64,000 nucleotides of DNA from an uncultured Opitutia bacterium (GCA_937952235.1 CALFZM010000081.1:1-64000), one strand, 5' to 3'; positions 24,111-32,829 are shown, counted from the first letter of the stretch. Made by a program: numbers and translations. The notes: generated from the sequence alone by a model not told the origin.

Positions 24111-26369
24111 ATGCCGCCCTTTCCTCCTTTCCGCCCCGCCCTTTTCACCTGCCTGCTGGCCGCGGTGGCGGCGCAAGGACAGGTGACCACGGTGCACACC
24201 TTCACCGGCCAGCCCAACGACGGCGCACTGGTCAGCGCCAATCTCGCCCAGGCGCCCGACGGCACGATTTACGGCGTCACGCGCCAGGGCGGAAGTGCCA
24301 ACGAGGGCACGGTATTCCGGGTGCAGCCCGACGGCTCGGGTTATCAGGTGCTGTACTCGTTCCCGGGCACCGGCGGAGCGCGCGGCCCCGACCAGGCGTT
24401 CCTCCGCGGTCGCGACGGCGCGTTGTACGGCACCTCGGAGTTCGGCGGGACCAGCAATTTTGGCGCGCTGTACCGGATCAATGCCGACGGCACCGGTTTT
24501 TCGCTGCTGCGGTCGTTCACCGCGGGTGGCCCGAACGTGGTGCTCGACGGCGGGGCGCCGCGGGGCGGGCTCGTCCATGCGAGTGACGGCTTCATCTACG
24601 GCTGCACCACCACCGGCACGATCGCCGGCACCAACCTCACCGATCGCAACGGCGTCATCTATCGCATCGCTCCCGACGGCAGCGGTTACCGGCTGCTGGT
24701 CTCGTTCGACGGCGGGACGAACGCCCCCGGTGGACGCATCCCCACGACCCTGATCGAGGGACGTGACGGCCGGCTCTACGGCACCGCGATCGCGGGTGGA
24801 GCCAACGGCGGGGGCGGCGTGGTCTTTTCGCTGGGGAAGGACGGCACCGGCTACACCGTCCTGCACTCGTTCAGCACGGCGACGACCACGGCCAATCCGC
24901 GCGGCAACGAACCGCAGTCGCCGCTGGTCCACGCGACCGACGGCTACCTCTACGGCACCACGCGCGCCGGCGGTGCCAACGGCGACGGCTGCGTTTTCCG
25001 CCTGCTGCCGAACGGGACGGCGTTCGAGATCATTCATTCGTTCACCGCCGCCACCGCGACGGGCGACATTTATCCGACCGGTGCCTTTCTCCAGGGCAGC
25101 GACGGTTCGCTTTACGGCCGCACCCGGTTCGGCGGAGCCAGCAACTTCGGTTTCGTCTACAAGATCCGCACCGACGGCACCGGTTTCCGGATCCTGACGA
25201 GCTTTCCCGCGGCGACGAATTACGACAACTCGCTGATGCAGGGAGCGGACGGCGCCCTTTACGCCGTGTCGGGCAACCAGCTCCTCCGCATCGTGGAGAC
25301 CCCGGGCCTCACCATCACGCAGCAGCCGGCCAGCCAGACGATCGCCCCCGGCGGCAGCGTGACCTTCCGCGTCACCGCGCCCGGCGCCACGACCTACCAG
25401 TGGCGGCGCAACAACACCAACATCGCCGGCGCGACCGGGGCCACGTACACGCTCAACAACCTCACCACCGCGGCCAACGCGACGTACTCCGTCGTGGTCG
25501 GCAACGGCACGGAGACGGTCACGAGCGCGGGCGCCGTCCTCCTCGTCGCCGCGCCCGTGCCGGGCCGGCTGATCAACCTTTCCGTGCGGACCAACGCCGG
25601 GACCGGTGACCAGACCCTCATCGCGGGCTTCGTCGTCTCCGGCTCGGGCAACAAGCAGGTGCTGGTGCGGGCCATCGGGCCCACGCTGCAATCGGTGTTC
25701 GGGGTCGACGGGGTGCTGACGGACCCGCAACTCGCGCTCTACCGGGGCAACGCCCAGCTTGCCGGCAACGCGGGCTGGGGTGGCAATCCCGCGCTCGCGA
25801 CGGCGTTCACGCAGGTCGGAGCCTTTGCCCTCGGCGCCGCGTCGCGCGACGCCGCGTTGCTGTCACCGCTCGCGGCGGGTGGCTACTCCGCCCAGGTCGC
25901 CTCGTCCTCGGGCCGCACGGGCGTCGCGCTCGTCGAGGCCTACGACGCCGACCCCGCTTCTTCGAACTCCCGCTTCATCAACCTCTCCGCGCGGACCGTG
26001 GCCGGGACGGGCGATCAGACGCTGATCGCCGGCTTCGTGATCTCGGGGAACGTGCCCCGCACGCTCCTGATCCGCGGCATCGGCCCGGCGCTGGCGCTGT
26101 TTGGCGTCGAGGGCACCCTGGCCAACCCGCGCCTCGAGCTGCGCACGCGCATCAACAATCAGGACACGCTCGTGGCGGCCAACGCCGGGTGGGCCGGCAA
26201 TCCCGCCCTCAGTTCCGCGTCCGCACAGGTGGGCGCCTTCGCCCTGCCGGCCGGATCGGCCGACGCCGCGCTGCTCATTACCCTGACGCCCGGCTCCTAC
26301 ACCGCCCAGGTGACCGGCGCCGGCGGCGCGACCGGCGTGGCTCTCGTCGAGATCTACGAAGTCCCGTAG
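24111..26369 (+). CDS. Secreted GloVer-repeat protein with Ig-like and two C-terminal tandem domains
   Basis: A 752-residue protein with a signal peptide ending near VAAQGQ. About eight 40-60-residue GloVer repeats follow to residue 400, each of the form LYGTSEFGG..NFGALYRINADGTG..LLRSF, probably a beta-propeller. One Ig-like domain covers about 405-490 (PASQTIAPGGSVTF). Then two copies of a domain of about 125 residues begin RLINLSVRTNAGTGDQTLIA and RFINLSARTVAGTGDQTLIA. The C-terminus VALVEIYEVP lacks an obvious anchor. The family is typical of Verrucomicrobiota surface or exported proteins of unknown function. ATG 24111 is chosen because it directly precedes the signal peptide. Confidence 0.85.
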   Translation: MPPFPPFRPALFTCLLAAVAAQGQVTTVHTFTGQPNDGALVSANLAQAPDGTIYGVTRQGGSANEGTVFRVQPDGSGYQVLYSFPGTGGARGPDQAFLRGRDGALYGTSEFGGTSNFGALYRINADGTGFSLLRSFTAGGPNVVLDGGAPRGGLVHASDGFIYGCTTTGTIAGTNLTDRNGVIYRIAPDGSGYRLLVSFDGGTNAPGGRIPTTLIEGRDGRLYGTAIAGGANGGGGVVFSLGKDGTGYTVLHSFSTATTTANPRGNEPQSPLVHATDGYLYGTTRAGGANGDGCVFRLLPNGTAFEIIHSFTAATATGDIYPTGAFLQGSDGSLYGRTRFGGASNFGFVYKIRTDGTGFRILTSFPAATNYDNSLMQGADGALYAVSGNQLLRIVETPGLTITQQPASQTIAPGGSVTFRVTAPGATTYQWRRNNTNIAGATGATYTLNNLTTAANATYSVVVGNGTETVTSAGAVLLVAAPVPGRLINLSVRTNAGTGDQTLIAGFVVSGSGNKQVLVRAIGPTLQSVFGVDGVLTDPQLALYRGNAQLAGNAGWGGNPALATAFTQVGAFALGAASRDAALLSPLAAGGYSAQVASSSGRTGVALVEAYDADPASSNSRFINLSARTVAGTGDQTLIAGFVISGNVPRTLLIRGIGPALALFGVEGTLANPRLELRTRINNQDTLVAANAGWAGNPALSSASAQVGAFALPAGSADAALLITLTPGSYTAQVTGAGGATGVALVEIYEVP

Positions 26370-26379
26370 TCGGGACGTT

Positions 26380-26500
26380 GCCGTTGCAGTGGAGCCGCCT
26401 GTCCTCCGGCGGCTGACGTACGACGGACCCGTCCGCAGCAGCCTGAGGACAGGCCGCTCCACCCTTCGGTGCGGCCGTACTCATCGATGATTGGAAGGCC
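26380..26500 (+). repeat. GTGGAGC palindromic element, copy 6
   Basis: Begins 10 bp after the GloVer gene stop. GTGGAGCCGCCTGTCCTCCG and GGCGGCTGACG form the first hairpin, ACGACGGACCCGTCCGCAG the spacer, CAGCCTGAGGACAGGCCGCT the second, then CCACC and the tail GTGCGGCCGTACTCATCGAT. It is a full-length match to copies 1 and 8. Confidence 0.88.
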
Positions 26501-26535
26501 CACCGCACCGTTCCGGCTCAGCGGGCAGGGCGCCG

Positions 26536-27414
26536 TCAGTGGTACCGTGCCGAACGCCCAAGATAGTTCAGCATCCAGATTTCCTTCCACACGCGGTACC
26601 GGCCTTCTTGCGTGAACTTGCCGAGATCTTCGCGCTCCGCGTGCGGGTGGAGGAAGCCAAGCTCGGTGTTGAGCCGGTCGAGCTCGTGCTGGACGGAGTT
26701 GAAATCGGCCAGCGGCTCAAGGGTGAAGGGAGCGAGCTGGACCTGGAGGCGGGCCAGCCGCACGCGATGGCGCGCCAGCAGGCGCGCCAGCGAGCGGCGC
26801 CAGGGCGCGCGTTCGACCAACCAGTTCTCCGGGTAAAAACCGCCAAACGGGATGTAAAGGTTGTCGGTCAGGTAGCGGTTGCCCTCCGCGTCGACCGATG
26901 TCACCGCATAGCAGACGGAGATGGCACCGTTGGCCTGGGGAATGAAGGTCACCTGCACCCGGATGGTGGCCTGGGCATCCTGATAGACCGAAACGCGCAG
27001 GAAAACGCCTCCGCCGATCTCGGCCTTGAGGGCCTGCACCTGGCGAAAACCCTGGGCGCGGAGCCATTCGCGGATCTGCAGCAGCCGGGGCTGCACCGGC
27101 CACTCCTCGCCGGAGCTATTGACGACGTAACGCGGGAACAGCGGCAGCGGGCTGAGACTGTGCGCGGTGATCGCGAGCCAGTTGTACAAGGTCTCGGCGA
27201 GGAACCAGACGATGAAGAACACGATCACGAGCACCCAGAAAGGCCGGTCGATAAGGTTGAAATCGGTGCACAGGTAGGCGCAACCAAAGGCGAACACCAG
27301 CCAGCGCAGCCACCGGTCGGCGATCGACACGATCGGGGACCCCAGCCGCTGGTTCACCTGCATCAGGACCAGCGACAGGAGGATGGCCAACAAGATGAAG
27401 TACGAGGTCGGCAC
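26536..27414 (-). CDS. Membrane protein of unknown function
   Basis: A 292-residue protein with two to three N-terminal transmembrane segments (about 4-19, 36-53 and 57-78). A cytoplasmic or periplasmic domain follows (EIGGGVFLRVSVYQDAQATI, YIPFGGFYPENWLVE), and the C-terminal third is rich in Arg and Leu and probably helical (RRSLARLLARHRVRLARLQV). I recognise no family. It lies 78 bp downstream of dnaN on the same strand, so it may share the dnaN transcript. Codon use is like its neighbours. Confidence 0.65.
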   Translation of the reverse strand: MPTSYFILLAILLSLVLMQVNQRLGSPIVSIADRWLRWLVFAFGCAYLCTDFNLIDRPFWVLVIVFFIVWFLAETLYNWLAITAHSLSPLPLFPRYVVNSSGEEWPVQPRLLQIREWLRAQGFRQVQALKAEIGGGVFLRVSVYQDAQATIRVQVTFIPQANGAISVCYAVTSVDAEGNRYLTDNLYIPFGGFYPENWLVERAPWRRSLARLLARHRVRLARLQVQLAPFTLEPLADFNSVQHELDRLNTELGFLHPHAEREDLGKFTQEGRYRVWKEIWMLNYLGRSARYH

Positions 27415-27492
27415 GAGACGGGGAGCCGCCCGCGGAGAGAAAGCCGGGCGAACCGCGGGAATGACGCGACGGAAGTGAGGAATTGGTCCCGG

Positions 27493-28617
27493 TCAACTGA
27501 GCCGCACCGGCATGATGACACAGACAAAGTTTTCCAGCGTCTTGAACACGCCCGGACTCACCTCGTCCTTGAGCTCGAAGAACACCTCGTCCTTCGCCAG
27601 CGCCTTCAGCGGGTCCATTAGAAAAGTCGGATTGAAGGCGACCTGCAGCTCAGGCCCGCTGTACCCGATCGCCATCGATTCGTGCGCCTCACCGAAGTCC
27701 GGGCTCTGCGCCGTGAGCTCCAGGAGGTTGCTGGAAAGCTTCAGTTTGACCGAGTTGGCCTTTTCCGAGCAAACCAGCGCAGCGCGATGCACACACTGCA
27801 GGAAGAGCTCGCGCTCCAACTTGATGCGTTGGTGGGTCTCCTTGGGAATAACCTGTTGATAATTGGGATAATTTCCCTCGACCACCTTCGAATAGAGATA
27901 GACGTGATCGACCAGGCCGCTGCTGTCCTTGTCCGTCGCGATTTGAAACGCCGCCCGCCGGTCGCTGAAGTTGATCTTCACCTTCTCACCCTTGTCGAGC
28001 ATGCGGGTGAGCTCGGCCACCGTCTTGGCCGGCAGGATGATCGCCCCGGCTGAAGCGGCCGGAACTTCCATTTCCTTGGCCATCAGGGCGAGTCGCCGTC
28101 CATCGGTCGCCACCAGGGAGAGCTTGCCGTCCTTGAAGTTGAAATAGACGCCATTGAGGATGTAGCGCGTCTCGTCCGTCGATTGCGCGTACGCCACGCT
28201 CTTCAACATCGCCGACAGCTCGGCCTGCTCGAGGCTGTAGGCCTTGTCGTCCCCAAACTCCGGCAACGGCGGGAACTCTTCCTTGCCAATGCCCATGATC
28301 CGGAAGGTTGAACCTCCCGAGGTCAGCTTGACCTGGTGGTTGGGCGTACCGTCAAACGTGACATCCAGGTTGGGTAACTCCCGGACGATACCCGCCAGAC
28401 GCTTCACCGGCAGGGTGACTGCGCCGCTCTCCTTTACGTCCGCCTTGATCCGGCAGCGGATTCCCAGGTCGAGATTGGTGGTCGTCAGCGAAATCTGATC
28501 CTTTTCGGCCTCGATCAACACGTTGCTCAAGATCGGCATGCTCGCCTTGGAGCCGACCACATTAAGGACTTGGGCAAGGCCGTTGGCGAAGTGATCGCGG
28601 TTGATTTTGAATTTCAT
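27493..28617 (-). CDS. dnaN: DNA polymerase III beta sliding clamp
   Basis: A 374-residue clamp that tethers the replicative polymerase to DNA as a dimeric ring. The three-fold clamp repeat is visible: KINRDHFANGLAQVLNVVGSK at the start, the internal TRYILNGVYFNFKDGKLSLVATDGRRLAL, and the C-terminal LDPLKAL-like segment (MDPLKALAKDEVFFEL) ending VCVIMPVRLS. Length and ends are typical. No dnaA, recF or gyrB is adjacent, unlike the classical origin cluster. The gene is less GC-rich than its surroundings. A TATAAT promoter lies 68 bp upstream. Confidence 0.97.
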   Translation of the reverse strand: MKFKINRDHFANGLAQVLNVVGSKASMPILSNVLIEAEKDQISLTTTNLDLGIRCRIKADVKESGAVTLPVKRLAGIVRELPNLDVTFDGTPNHQVKLTSGGSTFRIMGIGKEEFPPLPEFGDDKAYSLEQAELSAMLKSVAYAQSTDETRYILNGVYFNFKDGKLSLVATDGRRLALMAKEMEVPAASAGAIILPAKTVAELTRMLDKGEKVKINFSDRRAAFQIATDKDSSGLVDHVYLYSKVVEGNYPNYQQVIPKETHQRIKLERELFLQCVHRAALVCSEKANSVKLKLSSNLLELTAQSPDFGEAHESMAIGYSGPELQVAFNPTFLMDPLKALAKDEVFFELKDEVSPGVFKTLENFVCVIMPVRLS

Positions 28618-28684
28618 GCGGGGCGGCCTGATGAAGTCTGGGCGAAAGCTAACAAACGCTAAAAGAATAGAGGTTCAATAAGGA

Positions 28685-28713
28685 ATTATATCCGTAGTCA
28701 TATGCACTGCGAA
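28685..28713 (-). promoter_or_regulatory. Sigma-70-type promoter of dnaN
   Basis: On the minus strand a perfect TATAAT (28685-28690) is preceded at 17 bp by TTCGCA, 4 of 6 matches to the -35 consensus. It lies 68 bp upstream of the dnaN ATG, in an AT-rich stretch unlike the rest of the window. The spacing and perfect -10 make it the best promoter seen here. Confidence 0.7.
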
Positions 28714-28851
28714 CAACTACAGCAACCGCCCGTTTCCCCTCCCAGCGGGAGCAGATTAGGGTGGTGAGAAACATGGGGCTGGAGCCCAGCAACCGCCCGG
28801 TTATTGCCAGGCCTCCGGTTGCTCCGAGATTACCGGCACGATCTTCACATC

Positions 28852-29751
28852 TTATCCGGCAGGACCCCGGGGAGCCCGAGGGGAGGTTTCCGATGCCGTT
28901 CGATAGCGGCGGAGGTGGCGGGCGAGGCCAAAGAAGACGTACGCCAGGCAAATTCCCAGGACGGCGATCTCCTTGTAGAGGATGACCAGTCCCAGCACGG
29001 CGAGCATCAGCACGAAGGGTCGCAAGCGAGTCTGGGTCTGCAAGTCGACGTTCTTGCCGCTCGGATAACGCACCGTGCTCATCATCAGGAACGCGACGAG
29101 CAGCATCAGCGGCGGCAGCGCGAGGGCCCAGGCGTTCAGGGAACGATCGGTTTCCGCGAGCTTAAGGAGGAAGAGCACGGTCGCGGCCACGGTGGACGCG
29201 GCCGCCGGGACGGGGAGACCGACGAAATCGCGGTTCGAGTCCTTGGTCCCGGGCCGCAGCAGGGGATTCGTGATCACGTTGAAACGCGCCAGCCGCATCG
29301 CGGCGCAGAGGAGATAGACGAAACCTATGAACCATCCAATGTTGCGGAACCACTCATAGCTTCCCGTGGTGGGCGAGAGGATGAGGTAGAACATCAGCAG
29401 GGCCGGCGCCATGCCGAACGAGATGACGTCCGCCAGGGAGTCGAACTCCGCCCCGAAGAGCGACTCCCTCCCGCCCATGCGCGCCAGTCTTCCGTCGAGC
29501 GTGTCAAAAGCGGCCGCCCCGAAGATGAACCACACGGCGTACTTGTAATGCTCGTGGCTGGTGGAGCCGTTGTACTCCCCCGAGAGGGTCGTCTCCGCCA
29601 GGCGTGCCTGGATGCACTGAACGATGGCCATGAAACCGCAGAACAGGTTTCCGGCCGTCATGAGATTGGGCAGGAAGTAGATGCGACTCGCCTGCCGAAC
29701 GTTGTACGGGTCGGCCGCGTCTTCGTCGGGGGGCGGGCGGCGACGGATCAC
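28852..29751 (-). CDS. pssA: CDP-diacylglycerol-serine O-phosphatidyltransferase
   Basis: A 299-residue integral membrane enzyme that makes phosphatidylserine, the precursor of phosphatidylethanolamine. The CDP-alcohol phosphotransferase signature is complete: Asp83, Asp86-Gly87, Ala90-Arg91, Gly100, Asp104 and Asp108 (DTLDGRLAR .. G..FDSLAD). About eight membrane helices; the C-terminal 20 residues are polar and Pro/Arg-rich. Its start overlaps the stop of the RelE-like gene by 4 bp. The 234 bp to dnaN carry the dnaN promoter. Confidence 0.95.
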   Translation of the reverse strand: MIRRRPPPDEDAADPYNVRQASRIYFLPNLMTAGNLFCGFMAIVQCIQARLAETTLSGEYNGSTSHEHYKYAVWFIFGAAAFDTLDGRLARMGGRESLFGAEFDSLADVISFGMAPALLMFYLILSPTTGSYEWFRNIGWFIGFVYLLCAAMRLARFNVITNPLLRPGTKDSNRDFVGLPVPAAASTVAATVLFLLKLAETDRSLNAWALALPPLMLLVAFLMMSTVRYPSGKNVDLQTQTRLRPFVLMLAVLGLVILYKEIAVLGICLAYVFFGLARHLRRYRTASETSPRAPRGPAG

Positions 29752-30098
29752 TTGGTGAGGCTTTCCAGGTATTTCCAGAATTTCGAATGCTGCTCCACCA
29801 ACTGCTGTTCCGAGACGGGCAATTTGTTGCGCAGCAGGAAATCTTCGAGCGAGTTGCGGTGAAGGATGTAATCCACGTGCAGCGTGTCTCCCTGCGCCTC
29901 GAAATAGAACCGGAAGTCCCCCGAACGCAGCCGGTACAGTTGCTTCACGCCGCGGCGGAACTGCCCCAGCGGTTCACGCGGGTGCGCCAGGTCCCCCGGC
30001 TTGAGGTGGCTGATGGGGTCGATGGCATCGAGCTGCGCCAGTTTATCGAGCTTGTTGAGCTCCTGCATGGCCTGGGCCGAAAACGTGACTTGATACAT
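29748..30098 (-). CDS. RelE/ParE-superfamily-like protein, no antitoxin partner
   Basis: A 116-residue protein. The first 80 residues match the RelE/ParE fold pattern: MYQVTFSAQAMQELNKLD, a basic strand PREPLGQFRRGVKQLYRLR and the terminal strands GDFRFYFEAQGDTLHVDYIL. An extra helical tail (LPVSEQQLVEQHSKFWKYL) follows. No antitoxin gene is next to it on either side, and its 3' end overlaps pssA (ATGA). A housekeeping or regulatory role is therefore as likely as a toxin. The start lies 93 bp from the divergent EF-hand gene. Confidence 0.7.
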   Translation of the reverse strand: MYQVTFSAQAMQELNKLDKLAQLDAIDPISHLKPGDLAHPREPLGQFRRGVKQLYRLRSGDFRFYFEAQGDTLHVDYILHRNSLEDFLLRNKLPVSEQQLVEQHSKFWKYLESLTK

Positions 30099-30191
30099 GG
30101 TCAGTTGGACCCGACGGTCCGGTAACCCGCCGCGGCCCGACGCGTCATGGCGGCAAGCGGCTCGCGTCCCGTGTTTTCAATCCTTCGTTCC

Positions 30192-30950
30192 ATGAAACGC
30201 CCCGGTCTATTCGCGTCCCTTCTGGCGGCAACGCTATTCCTCCTCGCGGGATCCGGTCGCCTGATGGCGGCGGAAGCCAGGCCCGGGCCCGCCGGCAAGG
30301 CCGCGAAAAAGAGCCGGGAGCTCCTGGAGCGCTTCGACCGGAACGGAGACGGGAAGCTCGACGATGACGAGCGCGCCGCAGCCAAGGACGCGATGATGCA
30401 GGAGCAGCTCGACCGTCAGATGGCCCGGATTGCCGCCGGCGGTACCGGCCCCGCCGGAGAGCGGTTTCGGGCCACCGCCCTGGCGCTCTTCGACCGCAAC
30501 AAGGACGGGCGGCTGGACGACGACGAGCGCGCGGAGGCCCAGCGGTTCGCTGAAGCGCGCCAAGATCCGGCGGCGCTCAAGGGGGAGGTGGAGCAGAAGT
30601 TCGATCGCAACGGGGACGGCCGCCTCGACGACGCGGAGCGCCGCGAGGCGGGCGAGTTCCTCGCCGAACTGCGCAACTTCGCCGGACAGCGGCTGCGCCA
30701 GGAGCTGCTGCGGGAGTTCGATCGCAATGCCAATGGCAGGATCGACGACGCGGAGATGACGGCCTTGGAGAAAAGCGTCCGTCCGCGGCTCGAGGCCAAC
30801 CCGCAGCAGCGACGCCTCTACGACGCGAACCGGGACGGAAAGCTCGACGAAGCCGAATGGCGGGCCGCCCGGGTCCGCATCGGAGCATGGCTCAACGAGG
30901 GTGGGCCAGCCGCACTGGCTCCCGAGGCGCCCCGGGCGGACAAACGGTGA
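30192..30950 (+). CDS. Secreted protein with five EF-hand loops
   Basis: A 252-residue protein with a signal peptide ending near LMAAEA. Five calcium-binding-type loops follow: DRNGDGKLDDDE, DRNKDGRLDDDE, DRNGDGRLDDAE, DRNANGRIDDAE and DANRDGKLDEAE. Each has acidic residues at positions 1, 3, 5 and 12 except small changes (Asn at 3 and 5). The linkers are helical and rich in Ala, Arg and Glu. Such proteins bind Ca2+ in the periplasm or at the surface; a partner is not evident. ATG 30192 starts the signal peptide. Confidence 0.8.
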   Translation: MKRPGLFASLLAATLFLLAGSGRLMAAEARPGPAGKAAKKSRELLERFDRNGDGKLDDDERAAAKDAMMQEQLDRQMARIAAGGTGPAGERFRATALALFDRNKDGRLDDDERAEAQRFAEARQDPAALKGEVEQKFDRNGDGRLDDAERREAGEFLAELRNFAGQRLRQELLREFDRNANGRIDDAEMTALEKSVRPRLEANPQQRRLYDANRDGKLDEAEWRAARVRIGAWLNEGGPAALAPEAPRADKR

Positions 30951-30982
30951 ACGGTGTTCGGGCCCGGCTCACCTGCGCCGCG

Positions 30983-30999
30983 CTCCTGCCTCTGGCAGG
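30983..30999. terminator. Hairpin between convergent EF-hand and gntR genes
   Basis: TCCTGCC, loop TCT, GGCAGGA: a perfect 7-bp stem 33 bp after the EF-hand stop and 48 bp before the gntR stop. There is no T-tract. It could act as a bidirectional 3' stabiliser. Confidence 0.4.
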
Positions 31000-31046
31000 A
31001 ACCCACCGTCCGGGCGCGGCCGCGCTCCGCGGCAACTCCTTCGCCG

Positions 31047-31793
31047 TCATTTCCGCGCGGCCTGATCCTTGGCGAGCTGGCTCTTCACCAGATCGCGGTG
31101 CACCCGATTGCTGAGGCCGGCGAGATGCAGCCGCATCGCTTCGACCACGCCGTTGGTGTCCCGGGCAGCGATCAGTTTCACGATGGACCGATGAGCGTCG
31201 ACCACGCCGTGCACCAGCGTCGAGAGCAGGGGATTCTCGCTGCTTTTGGCGGGAATCATCGTGTCCGGCAGCCGGTAGAACACGTAGTTGCACTCGATCA
31301 TCAGCAGGTCGAAATCGTTGACGAACCTTTCGTTCCCGCTCGTCTCGACAATCGTCTGGTGGAACTGCCAGTCGAGCTCGAGCCAGCGCGCCGAGGGCGC
31401 ATTCGGCGCCTCGGCCTCCATGCCATCACAGATGAGGTCGAGCTGCACCAGGTCGGTGGCCGAACGGTTATGGCAGGCGGCCCGGGCCGCTGCGAGTTCG
31501 ATGGCCTCGCGGTATTCGTGCAGGTGCGTGACTTCCGCCGGCCCATAATCGCGCAGTCGCAGCCCGCGGTTCACCTCGTCCTTCAGCAGGATTCCTTTGG
31601 AAACGAGCTTCTGCAGCCCTTCGCGCACCGGGATGCGGCTGAGCTTCAGTTTGGCGGCGAGATCGCGCTCGACCAGCCGCTCTCCGGGGAGAAACGCCTC
31701 CGAGAAGATGAGGCGCACGAGTTTCTGGAGATTCGGCGGCGTCCGATCGATTCTCGGCTCAAAGATGCGACGGCGTTTCGGCATCGAGGCCAA
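31047..31793 (-). CDS. GntR family transcriptional regulator, FCD subfamily
   Basis: A 248-residue regulator. The winged helix-turn-helix lies at about 35-75 (GERLVERDLAAKLKLSRIPV, REGLQKLVSKGILLKD). The all-helical FCD ligand domain follows, with candidate metal/ligand residues in LDWQFHQTIVETSGN, VDAHRSIVKLIAARD and AMRLHLAGLS. It is the second gene of an operon with the alpha/beta hydrolase (57-bp gap). Four (T)GGTATACC(A) palindromes control the divergent promoters at 32.8-33.0 and 43.5-43.7 kb. GntR/FCD proteins bind such sites (E. coli ExuR/UxuR share the core), so I infer that this protein is their regulator and autoregulates. Confidence 0.9.
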   Translation of the reverse strand: MASMPKRRRIFEPRIDRTPPNLQKLVRLIFSEAFLPGERLVERDLAAKLKLSRIPVREGLQKLVSKGILLKDEVNRGLRLRDYGPAEVTHLHEYREAIELAAARAACHNRSATDLVQLDLICDGMEAEAPNAPSARWLELDWQFHQTIVETSGNERFVNDFDLLMIECNYVFYRLPDTMIPAKSSENPLLSTLVHGVVDAHRSIVKLIAARDTNGVVEAMRLHLAGLSNRVHRDLVKSQLAKDQAARK

Positions 31794-31850
31794 TCAATCC
31801 GGCGCCGGTGCGGCTGCAAAGCCTGAATTCTCCCGCAGCCGGAGCGGCGA

Positions 31851-32750
31851 TCACGGCGTGGCCAGGACTTCCTGCAACCAACGCCGCGCCGCGGCGCGCT
31901 CCGGCAGGTCGTGGAGCGTCCAGCGATCGGTGTGGTTGCGAATCCCGATGATGAGGAAGCGATGGGTGTCGAGCGGACGTCCGGTGCCCGCGAGGTAGTT
32001 CATCGTGTCCACGATCCCATACGTGCCCGGGGCGATGTCGTACACCTCGTGGGCGACCAGCACCGGCCGGCGCCCCAGCCGCTCCAACCGGCGTGCCGCC
32101 GCCGCCCGGTCGCTGCCGGGGTAGGGCCAGCTCCGGGCACCGTCGTAATGGCTCGCGGGTAGGAAAGCCCGCCACAGTCCGGCGATCTCGTCGTCGTGCA
32201 GCCCGATGAAGTGACAGGCGATTGCTCCCCGCGAAAATCCCGTGAGCACCACCGCGGCCGGATCGCCGCCAAACTCGGCGCAAACCGCACGCACCGCCTG
32301 CTTGCAGTAGGCGACGGTCGCGGCGACGTCTCCCCACCACCGGATCGCATTGCGCCCCTTTTCCGCCTCCACGTAAGGCAGGCAAAGCCAGATGAAACCC
32401 TCCGGCCCGCCCAACCCATAGCCAAGACTCGAGTCGCTCACTCTGCCCGTGCTCACGTCGCCGTGCTTGCTGCGGTAGTCGCCGTTGCCGGCGTACTCCA
32501 CGATGACCGGAAAACGCCGCCCCGGCGCCCAGTCGCGCGGCAGGTACAGGCTGTGATGCACCTCGGTGCCGCGATAGGCCGGAAGCGTCGACCGCACCCG
32601 GCGGCCCGGAGCGGGTTCCCCTTCCGTCATCGCCGGGGGAAACAGGTCCTGGCGAAAGGCCGCGAGGTCCGGGTAGCCGGCGGGAGCGGATTCCGCCGCG
32701 GTCGCGGCGGCGGCCAGGCCAAGGGCAAGCCAGGAGCGGGGGAGAAGCAT
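31851..32750 (-). CDS. Secreted alpha/beta hydrolase
   Basis: A 299-residue protein with a signal peptide (MLLPRSWLALGLAAAATAAE). The alpha/beta-hydrolase core has RRFPVIVEYAGNGDY, a nucleophile elbow GFSRGAIACHFIG (Ser near 170) and a late His in RNHTDRWTL. Such enzymes in glycan loci act as sugar-ester or glucuronoyl-type esterases, but no family-specific motif allows a choice. First gene of the operon with gntR. A GGTATACC operator lies 80 bp upstream of its ATG (32830-32837). It is divergent from the TonB receptor gene. Confidence 0.8.
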   Translation of the reverse strand: MLLPRSWLALGLAAAATAAESAPAGYPDLAAFRQDLFPPAMTEGEPAPGRRVRSTLPAYRGTEVHHSLYLPRDWAPGRRFPVIVEYAGNGDYRSKHGDVSTGRVSDSSLGYGLGGPEGFIWLCLPYVEAEKGRNAIRWWGDVAATVAYCKQAVRAVCAEFGGDPAAVVLTGFSRGAIACHFIGLHDDEIAGLWRAFLPASHYDGARSWPYPGSDRAAAARRLERLGRRPVLVAHEVYDIAPGTYGIVDTMNYLAGTGRPLDTHRFLIIGIRNHTDRWTLHDLPERAAARRWLQEVLATP

Positions 32751-32829
32751 GGAGGGGCGCGGTCGATCAGGGGTGGCCGGACCGGCTCCGTGTGGCAAGC
32801 GCGGCCATGGACGCCGGATTTCCCCCCCC

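Noticed and set aside
28618..28851. Replication origin next to dnaN
   Set aside because: The stretch is AT-rich for this genome, but only one weak TTATCC-type word is present and no cluster of TTATCCACA boxes, and dnaA is absent.
29748..30098. Classical type II toxin-antitoxin pair
   Set aside because: Only the RelE-like gene is present; the neighbours are pssA and a divergent EF-hand gene.
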